A stretch of 64,000 nt of DNA from Emydura subglobosa (lineage: Eukaryota; Chordata; Testudines; Chelidae), in NCBI GenBank assembly GCA_007922225.1, contig ML679969.1:20230932-20294931 (forward strand), read 5' to 3'. Position 1 is the first letter of the stretch. Every line of letters starts with the position of its first letter. Positions 1-9,484 of this stretch are shown piece after piece. The position numbers were made by a program, and so were the translations under genes. The notes beneath the pieces were generated by a model, which did not search any database, was not told where the DNA came from, and saw nothing but the letters and a program-made list of their open reading frames with translations.

Positions 1-784
1 TGCTGACCTGACACGTGATATCTTCTGTGCAGAGGTTAGCAGCGTGGCTGACTGGGCTCAGTGCAGCCCACAGGGCTCACACATGGGATAAGGTGGTAAG
101 TCTCTCCTCAGGTTTAATGGGGCAGTAGATAATAAATCCCTTACTCCTCGCTTGAGGACAGAGTTCAGGAAGTAAGTGGGGGGGGGGGAGGGTGGTCTCC
201 CAAACAATTTCCCTGCTAGCTAACAGATGGTGACTCAAACTCAATGGATGATCCTCAGGTTCAGGGATAACTCTGGACTCCTCAGTCACTGCACAGGGGC
301 CGACCATCACTGCTGGCAGGCAGCCCCTTCGTGCCTGAGTCAGGCTCCTCCTGTTCCAGGATTTCCCCTCCCCACAAAGGACTCTGGGTGCAGGGTAAAA
401 ACCTCCATTAAGCTCCAAACATTCATCTCCCACCCCAGCGCCCAGACACACCCACAGCCAAAGGGAAAGGGCCAAACTGAGGGATCTTGCTTTCAGGTCC
501 CCAAAGGACCATTCTCAAGGAGACTAGGCCTACAGGCCTGGGTCTCACCCACAGCCAGCTCTGCCCTTTGCCTGGCTTGCTCCAGACTGCCCCAAAATGA
601 CTTCTCCTCTCACCTGAGCTCTCTGGTAAGGGCATTTCATTCCCTATGGGTTGCTGAGCAGACTGAGTCTGTCCTTGCACCCCCTCCCTACCAGGGACAG
701 TGCACCTCTCCTTGAGCTGCCTGCACACAGAGCCCCAAGGATCTAGGTAAACTCCTTGGGAGTGCAAATGTAAACAGAGAATTG
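1..784. other. Unassigned sequence with G-homopolymer
   Basis: No gene or repeat family is recognised here. An 11-base run of G lies near 178-188. Open frames on both strands overlap each other, are rich in Ser, Pro, Leu and Cys, and show no family motif, so I treat them as chance. Confidence 0.5.
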
Positions 785-1435
785 TCCATCAGAGAGTGTT
801 TCCAGTGGGTCCCACAGTTCTTGGCCCTATGCTATCTAACATTTTTATTAATGACCTGGAAGAAAAGATAAAATCATCACTGATAAAGTTTGCAGATGAC
901 AAAAATTGGGGGAAGCTGTAAATAAGGATGAGGACAGGTCACTGATACAGAGTGATCTGGATCCCTTGGTAAACTGAGTAAACAGTGTTTTAATATGGCT
1001 ACCTGTAAATGTAGCCATCTAGGAACAAAGAATGTCAGCCTTAGAGGATGGGGGACTGTCTGCTGGGAAGCAGTGATTCTGGTGAGACTGCTGCTGGAAT
1101 CCCGTGTCCAGTTGTGGTGTCCACAGTTCAAGAAGGATGTTGATTTGGAGAGGGTTCAGAGAAGAGCCATGAGAATGATTACAGGATTAGAAAACATGCC
1201 TTATAGGGATAGACTCAAGGAGCTCAATGCTATTTGGCTTAACAAAGAGAAGATTAAGGGGTGACTTGATTATGGTTGATAAATACCTGCCTGGGGAACA
1301 AATATTTAATAATAGGATCTTCAGTCTAGCAGAGACAGGTCTAACGTGATCCAGCGGCTAGAACTGAAGCTATAAAAAAAATCAGACAGGAAATAAGGTG
1401 TAAATCTTGGACAATGAGAGTAACTTTTCAGATAA
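785..1435 (+). mobile_element. CR1 LINE fragment, degraded
   Basis: The plus strand reads as the C-terminal half of a CR1 ORF2 reverse transcriptase with frame breaks. 'FINDLEE' and a decayed FADD-type active-site stretch lie near 845-905, and '[20 protein letters not shown]' near 1145-1205. The following text matches CR1 3' sequence from memory. The copy is truncated at both ends and its sense frame is interrupted, so it is inactive. The 5' limit is uncertain by tens of bases. Confidence 0.8.
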
Positions 1436-2159
1436 GAACCAATGTTTTCCAAGCAAATGGTTTTCCACAGAGCAGACACTGCTGTTCAGAAAAAGCCCTG
1501 ATTTGATTGGTCCCTCCCCTACATCTGCATCTGATTGGTCCCTCACAGCAGCACATCCCACCTACCCAGGCCCCGGCTCCCAGGTCTGGGGAAGGGGAGA
1601 GCCCCACACAGAGGTGCTGATGGATGGCTGGTGCTGTGCCCCAGATCTGCACCAGCCACCCTGCCACAGTGACAGGGAATGACATTGCCCCCCACCTCCA
1701 ATGTGAAGCCCAGGTTCCCCCTCCAACAACCCCCAGGTACTCCCCCAAAATCTGCACAGTACAACCCCCTCCTCCCTCCCCCCCCCAACTATATTCTCCC
1801 TCCAGTTCCCCTTTCCCCTCCAGCAGTGTCCCCTTTTTGGGAACCTGAAGCATGGTTCCCCATGGCCTGGGTCTCCCGGCATGGAGTGGAGAGGCAGAAA
1901 GCAGCTCTGTGGAGACAGCAGCAGGGACCGCAAGTCCTGGGTGCTGCAGCAGTGTAGCCAGGCGTGTGTGCACGGCCGAGCTGGGACAGTCAGTGCTAAT
2001 GTAGGTTGGCACCTCCGAGGGCCAAGATCCTGCTCCGAAGCAGAGTGAGCAATGGAGGAAGGCAGCAATGCCTGGAGGAGAGCAGCAAGCAGAGACTGAC
2101 AGAGGCAGACAGGGCTTTTCTCTGGCTTGTGTAGGGATTAGTGAGCAGGCCTGCACACA
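1436..2159. other. Unassigned, pyrimidine-rich sequence
   Basis: No repeat or gene is recognised. Two direct copies of 'tgattggtccctc' lie near 1504 and 1531, each with an inverted CCAAT. A C-rich tract is at 1760-1810. The minus-strand frame of 262 codons (1428-2216) is G/W/P-rich and has no recognisable domain. Confidence 0.4.
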
Positions 2160-2280
2160 AGGGTGACTAGATAGCAAGTGTAAAAAAATCAGGCCAGGGT
2201 GGTGCGTAATAGGCACCTATATAAGACAAAGCCCCAAATAACAGGTCTGTCCCTATAAAATCAGAACATCTGGTCCCGCT
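2160..2280. mobile_element. Short MITE-like DNA element with AGGGTGAC-type ends
   Basis: The 121-bp unit starts 'agggtgactagat' and ends 'atctggtcccgct', an imperfect terminal inverted repeat. The interior 'ttatataggcgcctatta'-like text matches a very abundant turtle element from memory. No transposase is encoded. Confidence 0.6.
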
Positions 2281-3281
2281 ATTGCACATAGTGGGTTGTC
2301 ACTCTCGGGATCACAAGCACAGAGATGGGACAGTGAGGCAGGAGCTGCTAACCTCTGCTGCTGCCAAGGTGGCTTCGGCAGCCTGGGCCCAGCAACATCC
2401 ATCTCTCTCCCCCCACTGCTCCTCTGTGTCATTGCCACCCTTACCAACTTCTGTCAGGGGTAGGGCTTGCCTCCCGCACCCAGCTATCACCCCACAGCCC
2501 CCCCTCTCCGCTAGGTTAGCATTCTCTCTCCCACCTCCCCTCAGGGTCAGCAATGGACTACAAACCCCACAACCCACCCCACCATCTCCTCCTGTGCTTT
2601 GCATTCACCTCATCCATCTCAGGGCTGGCACTCACACCCCCACACCTCCCACAATGGCTGGCACTCCCCCTCCCCCGCCACCGATGCCTCCCCTCAAGGC
2701 TGGCACTCACCCTCCCCAAACTTAAGGGGAGGGGCTACTGAATGCAGGATTCAAGTAAATTCGGGCACAACAAATGAAAAGCCAAGGCTGGGAGTGAGGG
2801 TCACAGGGTCAAAAGCAGGGAGCCAGAGGGGATACACTGAGCAGAGAACCTCTGACAGGGCCAAGTGCACCTCAAAGGCAGCTCACGGTAATGTGTGCCG
2901 TGTTTAAGATCACTATAAGGGCTCATTTGATACTAGGATTCTTTCATTTCCATCAGCTCATTCTGTCTCTAAACATCAGACAAACACAAGCTGAGATTCC
3001 ATCTCAAGCAGCAAATGGTGCAGGAGGGCACACTGTAAACAAACTAATGAGATTAGTGCCAGTGAGAATAGCCCAGGCTATTACATCTCTCTTTGCAAAA
3101 TGAGAGAATCCTTCTGATACAATTTACTAGCATCATTAGCAGGGCCTCTCGTGCTGCTGCAGAGTCCCTCCCCTTGCTTCAGACCTCTGCTGCGGAAAAC
3201 TTCCAGTTTTCAAATGTTACAATTCTAGCCTTATGGTTGGGAGCTACGTGCAACCACAACTGTCATGTTCCTGAGGTTGAG
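2281..3281. other. Unassigned sequence with small tandem repeat
   Basis: At 2624-2722 the phrase 'ggctggcactc' recurs three times with C-rich spacers, giving a short decayed minisatellite. The rest is not recognised. Confidence 0.4.
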
Positions 3282-3558
3282 GGTATGTCTATAATGCCAC
3301 AGCTCTGTTGGCACTGCCAGATGGATGTCGCGGGATCAATTGAGCGGACAGTGCAGACCCGCTCAATGGATCCCAGAAATGCTCTGTGGTCAACACTGTA
3401 AATCCATGTAGCGTAAGGACATGTCAACTGGAGGGCATCTCATGTCAGCACAGCGAAGACGCTGCGGTAAGTCAAAGTTAAGAAGTCCATTGGAGATACA
3501 CAAGCTATACTACGTAGCTTGCATATCTCCCGTTGACTGCCGCCAGCAGTGTAGACCA
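3282..3558. mobile_element. DNA-transposon-like element, TATGTCTA ends
   Basis: The left end 'gagggtatgtctata' and the right end 'gtgtagaccaagccctac' form an imperfect inverted repeat. An internal hairpin lies near 3491-3530: 'ggagatacacaagctat' faces 'gtagcttgcatatctcc'. It resembles abundant non-autonomous turtle elements carrying 'gtctacac' near their ends. No target duplication was established. Confidence 0.5.
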
Positions 3559-3561
3559 AGC

Positions 3562-3805
3562 CCTACGCTATGTCTACACTACATCATTTACAGCGGCACA
3601 GCTGCACCGATGCAGGTGCGCCTCTATAGCACGTCTGGTAAAGATGCTCTAAACCAATGGGAGACAGCTCTGCTGTCAGTTTAATAATTCCTGCCTACAA
3701 GAGAGGCGGTAGCTAAGTCAGCTGGACCAGCGCTTAGGTTGGTATAATTTACATTGCTCGAGGTGTGCCTTATTCACACCCTTGAGTGACAAATTATACT
3801 GAATT
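3562..3805. mobile_element. Half of a palindromic DNA element
   Basis: Begins 'gctatgtctacactac' and reaches a hairpin turn at about 3735-3800, where 'ggttggtataatttacattgctc' mirrors 'gagtgacaaattatactga'. From memory the full turtle element is one long palindrome of about twice this length. Here the second arm stops just after the turn. Confidence 0.5.
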
Positions 3806-3828
3806 GAACTGCTCACATTCATCTAAAT

Positions 3829-4172
3829 CAGGGGTGGGGAACGTCCGGCCCGCGGGCCATATAAGGCCCGTGAAATCATTTGGTCTGGCCCTGGCAGCAG
3901 GGGGGAATTCGGCGGGAATTCGGCGGCGGGGGGGAATTCGGCAGCGGTGTGGTTTCACGGCGGCGGCGTGGTTCCGGGGGGGGGCAATGCCCGCCGCCGA
4001 AACCCTGCCGCCGTTTGCCCCTTTTCAGCGGCGGGGGGGAATTCGGCGGCGGGCACCGCTCCCCACCCCCCACCATGGAACCCCGCCACCGCCGAATTCC
4101 CCGCCGCCGAATTCCCCGCTGCCACCAGGGCCACCATCAGGTCCTTGGCAGAAAAAAGGTTCCCCACCCCTG
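3829..4172. mobile_element. hAT-type MITE with 8-bp target duplication
   Basis: The 344-bp element has inverted ends CAGGGGTGGGGAAC and GTTCCCCACCCCTG and is flanked by a perfect 8-bp direct repeat 'atctaaat' (3821-3828 and 4173-4180), as expected for the hAT superfamily. The interior is GC- and CpG-rich, built of alternating GAATTC and GGCGGC blocks whose two halves are complementary, so the unit can form a long hairpin. No transposase is present, so it needed an enzyme supplied in trans. ORFs on both strands here come from the (GGC)n-like composition. Confidence 0.9.
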
Positions 4173-4180
4173 ATCTAAAT

Positions 4181-4950
4181 GGCTGTTAACTCTGGAGTGT
4201 AACGATGACTGTGTCAGCATTATTAGCTGTTTCATTGATGATGTATTTATCTCATAATCCCAAACTTTCCCAACATGTATCAGCTAACTAGAGCCCCAGT
4301 TGTCCCCTAGGCAGCTGAGCTTCCCATGACAACTTGGACAGTGCAGTTATGTTTCTTCTCTTCAGCCACCTGTAGCACATGGAAGATTGAAAGTTAAGGA
4401 GAGTATAAGGTTGGTTTAATATCCGAATAACTAATACAAAGGATACTGCACTGACTGCAGTGCTCATTGTCATATTCAGTTCAACAGACATCTTCACCGC
4501 TGAAGTTATTTGAATGTGCTGCAGACTGTGCGGTCTGTTCCGCAGCATGCTGCGAAACGTACGTCTCTTTCACAGAAAGCACTGGAACCTCATCATTGAT
4601 GATAAAACTCCAGGAGCTGAGATGGGGTTTCTACTTCTAGTCTGCACTTGCATTTCCTGGGGGTCTGGGCAGTGCCACTCACTTAAGCAGCTCTGAAGAA
4701 GCTGTTTCTGGAATGGTTGTTATATTGCTCAACTGCAGCCTGTGTCAGCTCTTCCTTCAGAAGTTGCTACAAGGCTGTTGGATTTGCTGCTGTTACTGTT
4801 GAGCTGCAGCCTGGGCTAGCTGCTTCTGTCCCCATGGAGGAACCGCCTTGTTTCAAGCTTCTTCCATTTTCCCCTTGGTGTAGGTATCCAGAAATGATCA
4901 CATGTGAATGGACAGTCTTCTTTCCCCACTCAGCATAGCACGTGCTCTTC
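4181..4950. other. Unassigned sequence
   Basis: No gene, repeat family or strong splice signal is recognised. Confidence 0.4.
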
Positions 4951-4951
4951 T

Positions 4952-5005
<54 letters not shown>
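4951..5005. repeat. (CT)n(CA)n microsatellite
   Basis: A short CT run is followed by about 22 uninterrupted CA units (4962-5005). Confidence 0.97.
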
Positions 5006-5007
<2 letters not shown>

Positions 5008-5569
5008 CTCTTTCCTGGGGCTTTTATTTATGTTTAACTTAAGAACAACATAATTTAGTCTGAGTTGGCTATTGTCTACGACAATTATCTGCAAGAGCTC
5101 CTTGCTCTCATCTTGCCCTTCCTTTAAAGGATCTGCACCTTTTATTCTTTGAATTGTAGCTAATAAGACCTACGTGGTGTGACTGCTGGGATGAATCAGC
5201 AAAGCAGCCCTGCATCTTCATGCAGGGAACAAGATTCTGACTGACACTGGCAGGCCAGGTGTCAGTTCACTCCAAGGCTCCTAGGTCTCAACTGAACACT
5301 GACCAAGAGACAGCTGAAGCCAGACTGGCTTACCTGTGTGTTGGTATTATTAAAATAGGTATTAGATTATAAAAATGTGCATGTTTATAATTTATGAAAT
5401 GCTTATAATGACTGCATGCATGAATCTCACTTATAATATTTGAATCCCAAAGGTTGAGGTAATATTTGTGTTTATTTGGTAGCTGTAAATTACCTAGTTT
5501 CCAACTGGAGATGCAATCTTCTACGCAACAAAGGAAGCCCATCAACACCAGATGAATAGCTACTACGGC
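5006..5569. other. Unassigned AT-rich sequence
   Basis: No feature is recognised. AT content is highest at 5330-5480. Confidence 0.4.
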
Positions 5570-6822
5570 AATGTATAAAACATTCCATTAGCGAATACCT
5601 GGAGGATGAAGGGGTGATCACTAGCAGCCAGCAGGATTTACCAAGAACAAATCATGCCAAACCAGCTTGATTTCCTTCTTTGACAGGATAACTGGTTTGG
5701 TGGATTGGGGGGGAAAATGCTGCAGACAGAACATACTCGGACTTCAGTGAAGCTTTTGATGTCGTCCCATGTCAAATTCTGGTAAATAAGATGGAAAAAT
5801 GTGGGCTTGGCATTAAGTGGACACATAATTGGTTAACCAATTGCAAAGAGTCATTATGAATGGAATGATATCTGATTGGATGGTGGGCTCACATGGGGTT
5901 CCATAAGGATCTGTTCTGGGTCTGGTGTTTAACATGTTTATTAATGACCTGGATGTAAGAGTAGAGAGCATACTGATCACATTTGCAGATGACAGAAAGC
6001 TAGGGGGAGTTGCCAACACTTTGGAGGACAGAGCTAGAATTCAGAGGCATCTTCATAAATTGGAGAACTGGGCTACAGACAACAAAATGAAACCCTACAA
6101 AGACAAATGTAAGATGCTACACTTAGGGAAGAAAAACCAAATGCACAAATATAGACTGGAGGATAACTGGCTCAGCAACAGCACTGCTGAGAAGAATCTG
6201 GGAGTTGTGGTGGATCACAATCTCAACATTAGTCAAGTCACCAATGCAATACTGTTGCAAAAACAAATGCAATTTTAGGTTGCATCAACAAAGAAGTCAC
6301 TGGAGGTGACAGTCCCACTCTACTCGGCGCTGGTTAGGCCTCAACTGGAGTACTGTGTCCAATTTTGGTCACCAATGTATAGAAAGGATGTGGAGAAACA
6401 GGAAGGGATCCAGAGGTGAGTGACAAAAACGATCAAAGGGATGTAAACCATATGAGCAAAGGCTGAAGAAACTAAGTATATTTGGTTTGGATTAGAGGAG
6501 ATTAAATGGCGACATGATAGCGGTCTTCAAATACTTGAAAGGCTGCCATAAAAAAGATGGAGAAAAGGTTCTCACTTGCCACAGAGTGCAGGACAAGAGA
6601 CAAGGGGTTCAAACTACAGAAGAACAGATTTAAATTAAATCTCAGGAAAAACTTCCTAACTGTAAGAACAGTAGGCCAATGGAACAGACTGCCTAGGGAG
6701 GTTGTGGAAGCTTTCACTGGAGCTTTTCAAAAAGAGGCTGTCTTGGATGGTTTACTTTAGACAACAAATTCTGCATCTTGGCAGGGGGGTTAGACTATCT
6801 GACACTTCTATGAACCATTGAG
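5570..6822 (+). mobile_element. CR1 LINE fragment, RT to 3' end
   Basis: The plus strand reads as the reverse-transcriptase region of CR1 ORF2 with stops and frameshifts. Visible landmarks are a catalytic-palm-like 'AFDVVPCQ' (5750-5775), 'FNMFINDLDVR' with 'FADD' (5928-5993), 'KCKMLHLGKKN' (6102-6140) and a C-terminal 'VGQWNRLPREVVE' (6670-6710). The 3' end decays into 'ggggttagactatctgac', the usual CR1 3' terminus. The 5' side is truncated inside the RT. Confidence 0.85.
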
Positions 6823-7263
6823 GAACATCAGAGGACAGAAGATTTTGTTGATTGCTCTCCCCACCCAATGAAGAGGAAATGTACAAGTGAATTGCTCTCA
6901 ACAGCTGAATTTGCAACTCAAAGCAGAAGGAGGGAAGGAGTAAAAAGTCCTAAAAAGAACAGTATCTTTTATGCTGTGTGGACTCTCAGGGCAAGGATTA
7001 CTAAACATAAGCAAAAGTGCTTGGACTGGGTGAGCCCTAAAGGACAGATAGAAGCTTCTATAATAAGTAAGCTCTCTTACATTTGTACTTTAAGACTGGA
7101 ACCATTTGTATCTTTGTTTACCTAGCCATAACCTTGTACAAACTCTGATTTCCTTTTCCTATTTAATAAATCTTTATATAGTGTAAGAGTTTGGGGTTGA
7201 CCCAGGGTGTCAGCTGCAGAGGGAGGCTACACCACTTCGCTACACAGACAGGCATAAAGTCAG

Positions 7264-7490
7264 TGTCCCTGGACCTTCCTACAGGGCAGGGTGGGCCAAG
7301 GCAAACAGTTTATATACCCAGGCCCTCAGTCAGGGCGGGCAGCAAAACAGACTAAGGCCCAGCTACTCAGGGTGGGCAGGGTAAACAAAGCAGTTTATAG
7401 TCCTGGCCCTTCGAGCAGGACAGGGTAGGGCAGGCAAAGCAGTCTAAGGCCCAGGCACTCAGGCTGGGTGAGGCAAACAAAGCAGAACTG
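7264..7490. repeat. Degenerate minisatellite, about 45-bp unit
   Basis: Four to five diverged copies of a unit combining 'cagggtgggcagg', 'caaacaaagcag' and 'ctaaggcccagg' follow one another. It lies within the LTR-like element, so it may be part of its U5 or internal region. Confidence 0.6.
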
Positions 7491-8037
7491 GCTACAGCCT
7501 ATTGAGGCTTAGCAAGCTGAGGGGGCAATCACCCCAGGATTGGGGTGGCCAGGGGGACGCAGGCCCACCCGACTCCACTGTGTCCCAGACCAGGGTCCTA
7601 TAAGTGGTGGGACACCAGCATGGCTCCCGCCAAAACAAGCTGACAAAGCTATCTCTGGGCCACTTCCTCTGCCCCTGTACCCAGGTACCTGTAACCAATG
7701 TCACAGTCCAGCTCCTCAGGGTAGATGGCAAGGGGCATCCCCAGCAGATCCTCGGGTCACTAGCATCTGGCAGCTCCTCCAAATTGTTTGAGGCAGACAG
7801 CTCCAGTAGGTTGCTGGGGCAGGCAACTCCTCCAGATCACTGGCAGCCTGCCGTTCTTTCCAGTACCTGGCCACGGGCAGCTCTTCCCAGTCGCAGGGGC
7901 CGGTAGCTCTGGCAGCCCTTCTAAGCCCCAGCCGCTGGGTGGCTCGGGTGGCCCTTTTACAGGGTCAGGTCCCAGCCCTGGGTGAGGCACCTCCTTTTCC
8001 TCCAGCAGCTTCCCTCAGACTGAGTAGCAAGGCCTGG

Positions 8038-8045
8038 CTTTTATA
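8038..8045 (-). promoter_or_regulatory. TATA box of LTR-like element
   Basis: TATAAAAG on the minus strand lies about 125 bases inside the TGTAGC end, a normal U3-to-TATA distance for a compact LTR. This is inference from position and sequence only. Confidence 0.35.
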
Positions 8046-8537
8046 CTTCCTGTCCCATCCCTGCGATTCTGGTTTGGAAGTGATGCAGTAGCACGGCCTG
8101 CCCACCAGGTGGCGAGCATCAGCCCTTTGGTGTCGGACTCGAAAGGAGGCCACACCACTTTGCTACAATAGCAGGATTTTATAGGATTGACTGCAAGCAT
8201 TACCTTTGCTGTGAGATCTAAGGTGCAATTGGCCTGGGGTAAGTGATGAGTCCTTTGGGACTGGGAGTAACCTGAATATTGCTATGACCTTTGGTGTAAG
8301 GGACCCGCCATCACAAAGGTCAGCTCATCTGGGTTGCAAGATAGACTGGAGTACCCAAGGGACAGTCTGTGACTCCATGTTAAGGCTGTTATAGGGCTTT
8401 AGGAGTTTACACTTGATAATCGATTGGTGAAATCTAAGTACAGACCCTAGCTAGTTTGGGGTTTGTGCCCTGATTCCTAAAGGTCTGCCCTGAGGCTTGT
8501 ACCCATTCTCTTGAGCCACTGCAATACAGCTTGACAT

Positions 8538-9484
8538 TGGTATTTATCCATGGGCTGGAAGACAATGTAAAATTATTGCCGGTAAAGATTGAAGTTGACA
8601 TAAAAATAGGTGGAGTGGCAAATAACGACAAGGCAGGTCAGTTACACAGAACAACATGGCTTGCTTCATAATCTGAGCTCATTCAAACATGTTTTACACA
8701 GCTAAATGCAAGGACTGGTACCTAGGAACAAAAACACACTTACAGGATGGGGGGGCTGTCTCCTGGAAAAGAACTTCATGGTCACAGTGGAAACCAGCTG
8801 ACCAGGAGCTCCCCAGGCACCGCTGTAGCAAAGAGGATGAACGTGATCCTTGCACATATAAACAGGACTATGGAGTAGGAGTAAGGAGGTGGCATTACCA
8901 CTGTATATAGCATTGATGAGACTGTCACTGAAATATTGTGTGTAGCTCTGGTGTTCACATTTTGCAGGGGATGTTGAAAAATTGGAGAGGATTCAGAAAA
9001 GAGCCACCAGAGCAATTTGAGGTTTGGAAATCGCGCTTCACAGTGAGTGGTTAAGAAGCTCAATCTATTTAGCTTAATGAAGAGAAGTTAAAGAGGTGAT
9101 TTGATCATGGGCTGTAAATACCCACATTAAGAGACTTTCTGACAGCAGTTTGTTCTTTAACTTAGCAGACAAAGGCAGAACAAGATCCAGTGACTAGAAG
9201 TTGAAATTAGCCAAATTCAGATTGAAATAAGGCAAAAATATTTAGCAGTGAGGATAACAAACCACTGGACAATTTCCCTAGTGGTGTGGCAGATTCTCCA
9301 TCTCCTGGAGGCTTTACATTGAACTGGGATGTCATGGCAAGAGACATGCTGTAGCTCAGCCAGAGATTACGGGCTTCATGCAGGGTGTCAGTGGGTAAAA
9401 TTGTCTGGCCTGTGCTATGCAGGTTAGAGCAGATTATCATAATGGTCCCTTCTGGCCCTAACTTTTATGAATCTGTGACACCAT
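8538..9484 (+). mobile_element. CR1 LINE fragment, strongly degraded
   Basis: A frame starting with 'FIHGLED' and 'DIKIGGVAN' (8545-8625) corresponds to CR1 RT after the FINDL motif. Later text 'gaaaaattggagaggattcagaaaagagcc' (8976-9005) is the CR1 C-terminal region, and the end 'taatggtcccttctggcc' near 9440 matches a CR1 3' terminus. Many frame breaks make it old and inactive. Confidence 0.75.

Larger units (their letters stand above)
7182..8167 (-). mobile_element. LTR-like / TRIM-like element, 986 bp, TG...CA
   Basis: The unit starts TGTAAG, ends GCTACA and is flanked by 'atag' (7178-7181 and 8168-8171). On the minus strand it starts TGTAGCAAAGTGGTGTGGCC, and a close copy, TGTAGCGAAGTGGTGTAGCC, recurs at 7244 and runs to the other end. 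It therefore has short terminal direct repeats of about 40-60 bp. A TATAAAAG box lies on the minus strand at 8038-8045. No retroviral coding motif was recognised inside. The 4-bp flank alone is weak support. Confidence 0.45.
6830..8537 (+). mobile_element. Possible degraded LTR, split by a later insertion
   Basis: Two blocks (about 6830-7181 and 8168-8537) read as one unit if the element between them is removed. The left block ends with an 'aataaa' polyadenylation-like signal (7165-7170). The right block continues with text resembling the R/U5 part of a turtle retroviral-type LTR ('gactccatgttaaggctg', 'acttgataatcgattggtg') and ends 'cttgaca'. The identification is from memory of similar repeats and the 5' limit is not defined. 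Confidence 0.35.

Noticed and set aside
1428..2216. 262-codon minus-strand ORF
   Set aside because: Glycine- and tryptophan-rich translation of a C-rich tract. It runs into a MITE at its start and has no homology I can name.
3786..4189. Pro/Arg-rich ORFs on both strands
   Set aside because: They are translations of the GGCGGC/GAATTC hairpin MITE, not proteins.
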